This document shows positions 49,404 to 61,979 of a DNA stretch of 64,000 bases, in pieces; positions within the stretch are counted from its first letter, which is position 1, and every line of letters starts with the position of its first letter. The DNA is from Floccularia luteovirens (lineage: Eukaryota; Basidiomycota; Agaricomycetes; Agaricales; Squamanitaceae). The position numbers and the translations under genes were made by a program. The notes beneath the pieces are model-generated. The model searched no databases. It had not been told where the DNA came from and saw nothing but the letters and a program-made list of their open reading frames with translations. The DNA lies in contig VSJF01000004.1 of the NCBI GenBank assembly GCA_009739215.1, positions 1,860,001-1,924,000 of the forward strand. Reading direction: 5' to 3'.

Positions 49404-51559
49404 TCAAGATAGAATTACCCTTAGTGGATAAAGAAAACTAGTCACTCGCATATTTCTTACACCCTGCAAAAACAAATCTGGACTGAAATCTGGAGGAAAC
49501 TTCATATTGTAGCGTAAAAGCATCTTGGAGATAGGTAAACGCAGTTCGTGGGCTGCCAAATTTTTTCCTATGCAACCAAACGGACCTGTTTTAATAATTA
49601 CTGGATAAACATGCAAGCTCGATAAAGAAACAAGGATAGCGAACCATGTGAAAATGTCATAATTGCTGCTTTGTTCGTCTTTGTTTCAGGTCCTAATCCT
49701 TCAGGCAACCATCTTTCAGGCCGAAATTCAAGAGGATCTGGATAAAAATTGTCTTCTGAAATCATCTGTGTCCATGCTGGGACCCCGATAATGGTATCCT
49801 GTGGGATATATTCACCAGCAAGATACGCGCCACCTTCTGGCGTAACCCGTGAAAAGTACCCTAAGGGTGCACCAAGTCTCAAAGACTCTTCCACAACAGC
49901 GTTGAGGTATGGAAGGTGTATAAGAGTATTGTGGTCGACATGAGTCCCACCATCTGAGTCAGGAAAAGCAGAGTGTATCTCTGATCGCAGACGATCATAC
50001 ACAGCAGGATGAGATAATATGTAGAAGAACGCAAAGATAAGCGCCGCAGATGGCCCATTTGTTCCTGGAAAATTGCAAAAAAACCGAGGAAGTCAGGATT
50101 TGCAATGACCAAGAGATGCTGTACATGACGTACCTGCTTGTATCGCCAACAACGCTTCCGAGTTGAGGTGAACCTGGTCTAAAGGCGGCACTTCTTCGCC
50201 TACACAGTGGTTTTCTCCTAGCTGGTAGCGGTATATTAGAGCAAGATAACCCTGGCCGGTTAACAATTTACCAGATGAGAAATAAGGTCGTTTTGCGATG
50301 TACGGAGTTGCATGCGAGCCTTTAAAGCAGTTTTAGCCATTTCATCTAAACCTCGCACGCTCTCTGTGGTTGGAAAGTACCACAGTACATCAAATAGTGA
50401 TGGCACTTCAGCTAAACTGTTCGTAATGGTCAGTAAAGAATATAAGGTAGATACTGCTGCAATCCTCACATTTCGAATGTCTGCACTCCAGATAATGATC
50501 CTCTGACAAGGTTCCGAGGATCTCCTTCCTCTAATAGATTCTAGAATAAGGTAGGTACAAAGGAATCCCAAACATGGCTGGGACTCACAACATCCGAAGC
50601 ATCTCCAAATGTCAGCTCCATCTAACGTTCTGTAAACACTTGTGTTTTTGATGCAAAGTTTGTTGCTCACTGTGACGTCATGGATCCAGTGCTCAAAGGC
50701 GGTGGAGAGCTCAATGCTTCCGTCAGATAGGCGATACCGGGTTGGAAGCACATTGAGAAGGGTATCTACATGCCTGTCCACCATTGGGTAGTACGAAGAG
50801 ACACTATGTTATAGTTTAGCACTCAGCATCCTTCAAAGCAAACTCCACCAATTTTGTCAACTCACGCCTTGTTTGTGAAAGCTGGTGCCCAATACTGGCG
50901 TTTCCTGACATTATGCGTTTCCTTGTCTTGTATAAAAAACAACCCTGCACCAGGAAGGTGTCCCATGATATAAGCTTTACTTTTATTCCATGCCGTTGCA
51001 GAGGCATAGACAGGTCCGATCACTGAATGGCTGTTTATTGACAAAGTGTTAGGTCCTGTGGAATTTCTATTGGGATGTTGTTATTTCAGCACTAATATCA
51101 AAGGCTGACCTGTCCTGACAAAAGTTCCATATCTCTTGTGTAAATCAACCATCTTTTCGAATCGTCTCCCACCCCATACAATGTACATTGATCGAAGGCT
51201 TGTTATTTTGCTGGTGAATGGTCCAGGGAAGCGGTAAAGAGGGTGAAAGGGCGAGAGGCGATAAATGACTGCAGCAAGAACTAAAAAAAGTATCTGATAG
51301 ACAATCTTTTTGGTCGCATGGTGCAAGGAATAAGTAACTTCTCCTGTCGTGTAGAGGTGAGCTAAGAAGATAATGAACGTTCCTGCGAACTCCAGCACAA
51401 GCCAGGTGTCCCCTGGTATAGGTCTCTTGCAAAGTAGAACGTACGATGACTGTTTCGCATTGAGTCAGTTTACAATGGGTGACATAACCAGATGTCGGGA
51501 AGGTCACTACTCACCACGCCGGTTGTCACACCGAACGACAGATCATCAATAAGCATCAT
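49404..51559 (-). CDS. Cytochrome P450 monooxygenase (basidiomycete type, multi-helix N terminus)
   Basis: This heme-thiolate oxygenase is anchored in the ER. The N terminus carries more than one hydrophobic helix (LEFAGTFIIFLAHLY; VYQILFLVLAAVIYRLSPFHPL) before the hinge PLYRFPGP. Later landmarks are the helix-C region HNVRKRQYWAPAF and FGDASDV. The I-helix AGTNGPSAALIF is followed by the K-helix EESLR with the ExxR motif. RVTPEGG, the PERF-type FRPERWLPEG, and the heme loop FSHG-PFGCIGKN complete the set; the intron lies inside the Gly codon and the Cys is the heme ligand. It ends YPLRVILS, about 560 residues with several introns. The I-helix lacks the usual acid-Thr pair. The start at 51559 (MMLIDDLSFGV) is tentative because the frame stays open upstream. 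The substrate is unknown. Confidence 0.9.
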
Positions 51560-52766
51560 ACCGTCCTCTTGTTTAGCAATAGCAAAAATATGCGGAACCA
51601 AGGTAAAAGAGCCAGACTTTTCGAACCAGTCTTTCTTAAATGAACGTCCGGTCTATAGGGAAGCCGAAAAGAGTCCATATGGCAGTCGTAATTTTCTGTA
51701 CATCATCACAAAATTGCCATAGCAAGCGGGGGAGAACATCAAGAAACCGACTGGGGCCCTTTCGATGGATCTCTGATCTAGATTTGCATCCTGTTCCTAA
51801 ATTGTCAATACACATTACAAGTTTCAGTTCAGTTATTTCCTGTGGCACCCTGCGGTCACAGGTGGCGGTAGGATCCAGATAAGATCACAACTGAAAGGAA
51901 CACCCACAACAATGTAAAGTCTTGGACGTTTTCGAAATGGCAAGGTAATTGAAGTGGTAAAAATTGCAGGGATTGAATCGATACATTGCGGCGGCACAAC
52001 GATATCGTAGCTCTACTAAGCAATGCCACCGAGTATACTACCTCCGCGGGATTGGATTGTTCCGTGATCCGTAAACTGGCATCACAAATTTTTAGTTCTC
52101 ATGGTTTTCTGTACCTCCTGTTATTATAGCATGTTAGCACCTGTCATTCTTATAATTAATACTTTCAAGTTTCGATGAAACAGATTGCCACAATTCTGCA
52201 AGTCGCGTTATCACACTCAATTGTGGCCCTGCGTTCTTGCAATTGGAGCGCTTACGACTTGTCCGCCTCTCACGCGCACCCCACAAGATAAGAGAACTAT
52301 TGTCAATTCAGCAATCACGTAACTGTCCATGCAGTTGTTATCAATTATCAGGCAACCTTTGGATTGAACACAATCACACCAATCCGATGTGTTCGGCCGG
52401 CCATTAAACTGCGATACTTACGCAGGTGCTTTTTTTATTATTTATATATATGGAACTGACTCTATAGACAATAAATATAATACTCCTTGTAAACTGGAAC
52501 TTCCGGTATAAATATTTATGCGATACTAACACTATAACAGAAGTGGAAAATTTATAACTCGTAACCGACGCGAAAATGATATTACTATGAATCATCCACA
52601 TTATCGTTGAAGGAATTACGTTTTACATCCTTGGAAGCCTCTTGCTAGAAAGAGATTTAGCAGACATCGATGTTAGTGGAGATCCAAGTGACCTACATGG
52701 CTAGGGAGACGTTTATTTATCTCATATTCATCATCGGGATCTGTCGTTCCCGTACTTCGGTTAGCA
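51560..52766. other. Intergenic upstream of P450, with a possible extra 5' exon and an AT-rich segment
   Basis: About 1.2 kb. Immediately upstream of the P450 start the minus-strand frame is open back to about 51670 (KKDWFEKSGSFTLVPHIFAI), preceded by a TATAG that could be an acceptor. Another open stretch lies at 51636-51848. The segment 52430-52580 is AT-rich. No other gene is supported. Confidence 0.45.
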
Positions 52767-54743
52767 TTAGAAGACTAAAGATAGATGATGAGCGCAAAGA
52801 ATATCCCAAATACTACGAGTACCCACTGTATTATGATTGATGTTGAGATGGACAGGGATAACTCTGGAGTTTGTCGTCCCTGATGTGATATCACTTCGAG
52901 ATTGTTGGCTTCCTTTGACGTCTGCGTTCCACAAGAGGGTTTGTTCGTCATAGACACCCTTACCCTTAACTATCTCTCGGCTATTCAACATCGAAAGGCA
53001 GCTGACGATGAAGACTGTTTGCACTGAGTCAGAAACGAACACGTATATATCGGTGCACGGCTTACGTCTCCTAGCCACTAGATGAAAGAGCATCCAGTAG
53101 CGTTGCCTTGGGGCTACAAGAAACTGGGAAGAATAAGTCAGAAGTCGATGTCTCAAGGAAAACACTCACAGAGATGAAAAACCCAAGCTGGACTAGCATG
53201 GCTGCTCCACCCCTAGATATGGCGTATTCAAGGAAATTATCAAGTGCTTGATAACCGCTGCAGTAATCAGGTCGAATAAACTCGTGAAGGGACCACATGT
53301 ACAATATTGTTACTTACCCTCTGTCACGAGAGCCTGCTTTTGGAAGATGAACTGATAGGACACAGAACGTGATGATAGACATGAGGAGAACCAATCCCTG
53401 CCCGACCGCATTTATTGCCTGCATAACAGATGAATATTATGCCGTAAATGAAGGGATGTGACAAAAACCTTAGATGGATTAACACCGAATAGGTCGAATG
53501 AAGGATTTTGAGAACTAAAAAATTGCCGGTAAGATAAATTGCCCGCGTAGCAACTTGGGTAACTGACATTCGTCCCGTCATCACTACAAGAGAATCATAT
53601 TGTAATCGTAAACTTGTGCTCGCAAAATAAAATGAAAGCCAAACCTAAACCAAGTGCTGTACACAGGATTAGTATTTGTGAAATCGACATGACGATAAAG
53701 ACATACCTAATCCAACAATCGAACATGTAGCCTGGTTAGGATTGAACTTGAACACCACTCTTTATTAACGATACATGGACATACCGCAACAACAATAATG
53801 AATACATTCTTGGTCACTAAAGACAGATCAGCTGATAATCAGGTAGAAGCCAAACGTTTGTACTGACCGTCCCATAATCGATGTGTATAGTACCTATAAA
53901 AAAGAATTGGTCCAGTGGAATCGCAACTCCTCGCAGATCATACTTGAACATACAGTTGTACAATGAAAACGGAGATTGCCTAAGTAGCAGAGTCATCTAA
54001 ACTTTGAAATAAATAAACGATATATGAGCCTCACAGCTAGCCCAAAGTCTGCCTAGTTATCCGCAAGGAATACAAGCGATTATTAATGGTGCATCTGACT
54101 GGGATATGGAAACATACGCAATAAGATCTAAGAAATTCGTCAGCACTGTCGTTAAGGAAGCAAAAATAGAATAGTACTTTGTTGCATCATCGATGCCAAC
54201 GGTGGGAAGAGGAAAGAGTGTGATAATGTAGTGATGCACACTGAAAAACATCTATTTTTAGTGATTAACTCAGACAACTCAAGCGGATGGACACACGTTT
54301 GAGTCACTGTAAACATGGGAGGTCAGCACAAGTCAATGAGTTTTAACTTTACAAAACTCACAGACTGCAACCCCTGCCGAGTCAAGTGCACTATAGAGAT
54401 GTTTAGCCATGGAATATGTCATATATATCAGTATAGACCGACGTTAGAATAGCCACCTATATAAAAGTATTATTAGAAAGGGCAGACAGAAAAAATATAG
54501 AAACCTTACCGTGCCCTTCGAGGTCCAACTGTCCTTCGTATACGTGTTAAAGTACTTGTACATTTCTGCACAATTGATAAGTCAATGTTGGGAAGTTCAG
54601 GGCGTCAAATCAGTCTTACGAAAGAAAATGAAACCATAGAGTATCATGGTCAATACATAACCTGAGAATACCACTCCAACTGTCTGATCTAGATGGTGTG
54701 AAGCGGGAGTCGTTACTGGATCAGAGAATACACTGGACACCAT
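52767..54743 (-). CDS. Seven-transmembrane protein, DUF6534-like
   Basis: This is a multi-exon gene. The start at 54743 gives MVSSVFSDPVTTPASHHLDQ and a first helix (TVGVVFSGYVLTMILYGFIF). MYKYFNTYTKDSWTSKGT then follows across a clean intron. Further blocks are SVHHYIITLF, AISVFIVQL joined to YYTHRLWD, VTKNVFIIVVA, FNPNQATCSIVGL, TRAIYLTGNFL and AVGQGLVLLMSIITF. The C-terminal signature is VAPRQRYWMLFHLVARR, then VFIVSCLSMLNSRE. It ends HHLSLVF-stop. The ..MLNSRE end corresponds to the LNARE of the neighbour at 46622-48682, so both belong to the same orphan family. Exon joins in the middle are approximate. The function is unknown, possibly an environmental sensor. Confidence 0.72.
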
Positions 54744-55924
54744 GGAAGTCGAAAGCAAGCCTTGGGAGGGATCAGCGCGGTTGTTGATGACTTCTGACTT
54801 GCCATAGGTGAAGAAGTACGATAAAGAAGTACGGCACAAGTGGGAGCCCCCAGAAATCCCGTGCAATCGGAGTATCACATCCGGCTCATGTTTCATTCAA
54901 GAAAAAATTTTCTCATGAGAACATCTGACATCGCCGCTCATTAAGGATGTTTCCTGATGGTGATCTAGCCTTCGATGCATTCCACTAAGGACTTTTTGGC
55001 TGATTGGATACCAAGAAGGGCAAACCTCTCCCCGCTATCATGGCGTGAAGAAGTCGGATTTGAGCCCATCAGCCGAAGAGTAGAGCATGAGTTATGGATG
55101 TTATCACGTGCACATCTTGGAGCAGGAGAACAACATGAACCGGTCCTGTCCTCGGACGAGCTCTCATATTGCCCGAGTTCCCAACCTTACGCGATTCACT
55201 GATCGTTATGGCATCAAGAAGTTTTCTCGAGGCTATGCTAGCTTCCCGGAAACTGACAGCCACCGGTTTCTCTGGGTTTCCTGATGGAGGATCTGCGGAT
55301 TCTAAAAGTTGTGCTTGCAATCTGTTGTGAACATTGTCTGATCATAATATAAGCATACACACAAAAATAAAAGGTTATGTTTACCCAAATCAATACTCAA
55401 TACAGGGCTCTATCTGTAACACTGCCAACCACAGATGTTATCTTTCCTGTTCCTGTCTTAATCTCATTCATTTCGTCTGGCACGCCCATTGTGGTTTGTT
55501 CCTAGATATACAACCTAATCTGTCATATCTCCAGGAATCCATCATTTGATGTTCTCACAGTTTTCTGCATCAGCTTCTGTCAGCCTTCCTACATCATGTT
55601 TGACCTGTCCTACTTAAAGCGCTTGCCAATTATATCGGGTTCAAACAGTTTTAGCGAAATCTTATAGGTTGATCCGCCTAGTGGACTTACAAGGCAGAGC
55701 TCCGCGTCACATTGCCCCACAGGGTGCATTTATTGACTAGGGACACATACTCACGCATGCTCAGGACTTTTAGTCAGCTGTACAAAAGCAAAGTTACCAT
55801 CATGATGCTGAGAAGTCAAGTCAGAAAATCATATTTCGTGATCCAGAGTCTACAATTTATTCCATTTAGAGGCATCCCGTTTCCCCCTTAAATTCATTTC
55901 CGACCATAGACAACCTGGACTTAG
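54744..55924. other. Intergenic between 7TM gene and acyl-CoA oxidase-like gene
   Basis: This is about 1.2 kb. Overlapping frames on both strands at 54975-55320 are 75-84 codons long and resemble nothing I recognise. The remainder, 55330-55924, holds no frame of interest and is the likely promoter of the downstream gene. Confidence 0.5.
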
Positions 55925-57978
55925 ATGCATAACTTAACAGCCCAACTTGTTCAAAGCCCTCTATTCCAACGCTTGACCGAAGGTTTGTCATGGGAAGAAA
56001 GACTGCAGCTTTCTTATGAGAGGACAAAGGCCATTGTCAAGGCTTACAGTACGAGCATTTCTGCTCCGATCGTGTACGTTTTCTGAATGAAACTTAACTT
56101 TAGACCTTTCTGCGGAGGATCTTCGTACAACTAGCCCAAAGTATTGGGAATTCCACACCGACCCGATATGTATGATGGATGCTTCAGTTGGCACACTGCT
56201 GACAATCCACTACAATCTGTCCGCCGGCACGCTTTCTATGTTTTCTAAAGAAAGACAGGATGTCGCAGAATTGCTGGAAGATATGCTTAACTTCCGGGTA
56301 TTGTAAGTAGTTACCCTGCGTGATTGCTTTTCTCTAAACTCTCCCATTTTTCAGAGGTCAATACTGTTTGACAGAACTCGGTCATGGTCTAGATGCCATT
56401 AACTTGGAAACGACTGCTACTCTGCTGCCTGATGGGTCTTTTGAGTTGAATACCCCTGTCGAACGTGCTGCAAAGTAGGTCCTGTGATTCCTTACATACG
56501 TAACTTTCTTATCCTGTTTACAAGGTTTATGCCACCCACATCACCGTGTGGCATTCCTTGCGTGGCAATCGTGTTTGCACGTCTCATCGTTGACTCACGG
56601 GACATCGGTGTGAAGCCATTTATTGTACCCCTCAACGATGGACGGGAGATGCATGACGGTGTTGCTTGCAGGTAAGCCGATTTTGCTTTGAGACAATATG
56701 TGACCTAAACTATCTTTGAAAGAATCTTGACGCCAAGGGGAGGTTCTCGTCCCGTCAATCATTGTTTGACGTATTTTCATCATGTTCATCTTCCCAGAAG
56801 TGCTCTTTTAGGTGACATAAAAAAAGCAGCGGATCCCCGCGCGGAATTTTTCCACAACATCTCACGCGTTATTGTGGGCACACTATCTATGGGATGCTAC
56901 GGCGTAGCCTCGATGCGAATTGCCATTAGTGCTGTAGCAAGATATAGCACTCGCAGGACTGTAACCGATGCATCAACCGGCAAGCCGAGATCTATCATTT
57001 CATTTAGTACACAACACACTCCCATTCTAACTGCCATTGCACAAGTCTTTGTCATGGATGCCTTTTTTAAGCATGCATGCGCAATATTCGTTAATCCGAA
57101 AACAAATATGACTGTGAAACATTTTATCGCTGCTTCTTATAAAGTAACGGCCATGCAGCATGCCACACATTCCATCTTAACACTTGGGGACAGATGTGGC
57201 GCACAGGGTCTTTTTGAAGTCAACCAGCTATCTGCCCTTCATGTGAGCTTGGCGATCTTATGGTGGTAGATTTAATTTGACATGCATCTAGGCTGATATG
57301 CGTGGTGCATCAATTGCTGAAGGGGACCTTTTAGGAATATCCATTCGTGAGTTCGTTGACTAATGATATGACATGAAACACTTACACTTTTTAGGTTTCG
57401 CAATGGAAGTCATTCTGGGGAAAACCAAATTGCCAGCTTACAGGTACCCAGATAGTCCCTTGGTGCAGCACGAACAATCCATGATCCTTGAATTACGAAA
57501 AGTAATGGCGTCTGCGAAGAGTCACCGTGATCCTATTGTAGAGTCTCACATACTTCCATACTGTCAACCCCTAATGGAGGCCATTGGACATCGGCTCGGT
57601 TACGAAGCTGCTAGGCAGGAAGGCGTACGAGAGGAGGTTATTAACCTATATGTTGCCTCGATTATGCAACGCGATCCAGCTTGGTATAGTGAAAATACCA
57701 AGCTGTCACGTTCTGAACAATTCAAATTGCAGACAAACGCTGTGACTGCTCTGGTACCGGAACTCCAAGTACTGTTACATGAGCTCGATGTCGACCAGCA
57801 CGTAGTAGCACCAATCACTTCTGATGAACGGTGGGACAGATATGTGCAAGGGCTGGAAACGCGTGGCAACATACAAACTTGCGCCCCGACAGTCTTACCA
57901 AGTGAAGAAAATCGAGTATGGATAAGCCAAGACGTCGAAGAATGTAGCTCCCAACGTCTCTATCTTTCTAGGCTCTGA
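55925..57978 (+). CDS. Acyl-CoA oxidase/dehydrogenase-like flavoprotein
   Basis: This protein would oxidise an acyl thioester with FAD. There are about seven exons. Exon 1 starts MHNLTAQLVQSPLFQRLTEG and runs ERLQLSYERTKAIVKAY. The N-terminal helical domain has TSPKYWEFHTDPICMMD and IHYNLSAGTL. The beta domain has QYCLTELGHGLDAINLETTA, then VKPFIVPLNDG. The C-terminal helical domain has ISRVIVGTLSMGCYGV and STQHTPILTAIAQVFV. The flavin/active-site segment is LGDRCGAQGLFEVNQLS followed by ASIAEGDLLGISIRFAMEV, where the Glu of AEGD sits where acyl-CoA oxidases have their catalytic base. It has about 590 residues, shorter than peroxisomal Pox enzymes. The C terminus (YLSRL) is not a classical SKL but could act as a weak peroxisomal signal. 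It lies beside a P450 and two 7TM genes. The substrate is unknown. Confidence 0.82.
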
Positions 57979-59119
57979 CCTCGTGCAGGTTGTGTTTATT
58001 TTGGCCTTTTAACCAATTTCACTTATAATCTTAAGTATTCTCAATTACTGCTATCGCATATTGGTTCGGATCGTGTACTACTATTGACCACAATTACCAA
58101 TGTAATTCATCGCATCACTATCCTGTATGTACATGTAAATTATAGTTTGGCTCATTGTTATAACCAGAGGTTTTCCTTTACTCGGGATTAAGCTGCCTGC
58201 ACATCGAACGAGTATTTTTTTTGTCGATCCTTTTGCCAGGATGCTGATACATTACTCGATAATTGATATCCGGTGACTGGGACACGTCATAGATGAATGA
58301 TGGGCGTATTTCATTGCTTTTTTACTGGTGACACGTTCATTTTCCCTGCCGGATTCAAACGGTCAGAAGGTGTCGGCGTTTCGTACGCCGTATGAGGCAC
58401 TAGGCGCTTGATCTAGGTAATGAAGAGGACAGAGTAAATTTATGATATCATTGATATACAGAAACTTATCTAATTGTACAGATATAGAAAAAAAAACTGA
58501 GCCAGCCCCATTAGTGAGCTAGTCAGCAGTGCATATATAAATCCCAGAAGCTGGAGGATGCGATCTGATCGAAAGGTTTAATTATCCGAATAAAGTGGTG
58601 CCATTGAGCCCCGGGAGAAAAAAACAGAAGCTTTTATTGAGGGGGTGGCAAGTGTTTCGAGACAGTACAGGATATAAAATGGACGCATATGGATGAGTGG
58701 TACCGAAATATTGTTTAAGCCCCATGACATGTGTCATGTATCAACCTGACACTGTTCCGAGGTTTAGACGCCGAAACATTATTCATGTGATCCCCACATG
58801 TAACAAGTTATGTCTGCGACGAATGTCAGAGTTTGGGAGGTATATACACTATGGGCATGCAAAATAATTCTGTAGACTGGACTCTCAATCTCCCGAATCG
58901 CATCGTCTGGGACGTAAGGCTCCGGAGCTTTCGCTGTAAAATAATGACGCTTTTCCATTGGAGCTGGATCTTCATTCAACTTATGCTTCCAGACCAGCGG
59001 GGTTGTGGAAGTCACAGCAGCAAGGACTGCAAAAAGAAATTCCGTCGTGACAACGTGTTCCAGACCGGGTGAGATTTTTCATGTTATTTGTGAATTTTTT
59101 TTGCTGAATAGATGCCAGC
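57979..59119. other. Intergenic, acyl-CoA oxidase-like 3' side and membrane protein promoter
   Basis: About 1.14 kb. One open frame on the minus strand (59015-58779, about 79 codons, open further upstream) looks somewhat protein-like (PAPMEKRHYFTAKAPEPYVP) but has no family I know. No repeat or RNA gene is seen. Confidence 0.45.
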
Positions 59120-60103
59120 ATGACACAATTACAGAGAAACCATGCGACACAAATTGTTATTGGTGTCGTCGTAGGGGTTGGCGTAGTCCTTAGCCTCCTC
59201 ATTCTGTATTATCTCCTAAAAAACCGGAGAATCAAAAGCCTTAGACAGGACGATGCAGAATCGGCAAAGAATCGGGATCACTGGGTGAAAAACCGTTCTG
59301 AATCGGAGAAACACATAGATTGGTGGAAATTAGATCATGACGTTCCACCTCGGATCGAAAGCGTAAAAAGTGACGAGGAGAATACACACCTCGATCGACT
59401 TCGCTTGGCTATGAATCGAAAGAAAGCGCAAAAATTTTTGCAGCAGACACCTGTCCATCGTGAGGCGATAGATGCGCCTTTGCCAGCGGTATCCAATCCG
59501 CAGCCTCGCTATCCGAGCATACTGGAAAGGAATCGCAAGGCACTACCACAACTTGACATCTCCCAGCTCCCGGCGTATCATGTAATTTCATTGACATCCC
59601 AGTCCTCGGTAATTGACCGGTCGAGTAGACGGAAGATCAAGATTCCACCGCGTGCTTTGATAGTTCCTCATCAGGGACAACCAGTCTCAGTGATGAAAAA
59701 TGGAGGAGTTTTAAAACCTGGTTCGGTTACTAAAGGAAAAGAATGGCTTTCTAAACATAAGTTTAGGCACCCATTTCTACCTATCACAGAGAAGAACTCC
59801 ACTCTTTCCCCTTCTCCAATCTCCGCTCCATACAAGATGGATTCCAGAGGGACATCTAGGTCAAATGTGGAGATGGCAGTAAGGTCCAAAACAGCAGATG
59901 CCCACCCGACCGGAAGTTCGCATTCGGGCAAAAGAGCAAGAAGGATACCCGTTCCGCAATACGAAAGACAGGAAGAAAGTCACACACCTTCAAGGTTTCA
60001 TCTGCGGGAAGAGATCGGGGAAATGATTGATGATGTCAAAAATTTCCAGGAAAAGATATTTCACCATTCTCCCCGACATAGAGACAATCCATCACCTTTC
60101 TAA
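59120..60103 (+). CDS. Single-pass membrane protein with basic Ser/Pro-rich cytosolic tail, unknown function
   Basis: This is a single open frame of 327 residues. A short N terminus (MTQLQRNHATQ) precedes one strong helix (IVIGVVVGVGVVLSLLILYYLL), then KNRRIKS, a positive-inside stop signal. About 290 residues of charged, Ser/Pro/Arg-rich sequence follow, including WVKNRSESEKHIDWWKLD, then SSRRKIKIPPRAL and EWLSKHKFRHPFLP. The last part (REEIGEMIDDVKNFQEKIF) may be helical. The layout (short outside, long basic inside) matches fungal sensor-like or cell-wall proteins with glycine-rich helices. An upstream exon encoding a signal peptide and ectodomain could exist, but I could not find one. I do not recognise a family. 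It is convergent with LYS12, 97 bases apart. Confidence 0.65.
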   Translation: MTQLQRNHATQIVIGVVVGVGVVLSLLILYYLLKNRRIKSLRQDDAESAKNRDHWVKNRSESEKHIDWWKLDHDVPPRIESVKSDEENTHLDRLRLAMNRKKAQKFLQQTPVHREAIDAPLPAVSNPQPRYPSILERNRKALPQLDISQLPAYHVISLTSQSSVIDRSSRRKIKIPPRALIVPHQGQPVSVMKNGGVLKPGSVTKGKEWLSKHKFRHPFLPITEKNSTLSPSPISAPYKMDSRGTSRSNVEMAVRSKTADAHPTGSSHSGKRARRIPVPQYERQEESHTPSRFHLREEIGEMIDDVKNFQEKIFHHSPRHRDNPSPF

Positions 60104-60200
60104 CGAATGCAACACATTGCAGTTACTGGGTTGGAGTAATCCTATTATATATTCCATAGATGAAATTGACAAACTGGTGATACTTGCTGCTTACGGCATT

Positions 60201-61831
<1,631 letters not shown>

Positions 61832-61979
61832 TTTGATTTTTTTTGTGGAGGTACTGTTACTTGTAATTTTTAAATACGCGAAAGATCACGGAGGTGGACC
61901 ATCACGTGACTATTTAACGCGTTGTTTAGGTGTTCGTCGTGTAGCGCGACGAGTATTAGGTCTTTCCACAATCCTGACA
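61832..61979. promoter_or_regulatory. 148-base divergent LYS12/CDT2 promoter with ACGCGT, TCACGTGA and CGCGAAA
   Basis: The palindrome TCACGTGA is at 61902-61909 and ACGCGT at 61917-61922. CGCGAAA, a match to the SBF cell-cycle box CRCGAAA, is at 61877-61883. The same TCACGTGA plus ACGCGT combination occurs in the KIP3/UBA1 promoter. The intergenic distance is measured between start codons. Factor binding is inference. Confidence 0.6.

Noticed and set aside
54975..55320. Overlapping frames on both strands between the 7TM and oxidase-like genes
   Set aside because: They are short, mutually overlapping and without recognisable features. They could be a decayed gene, but nothing supports it.
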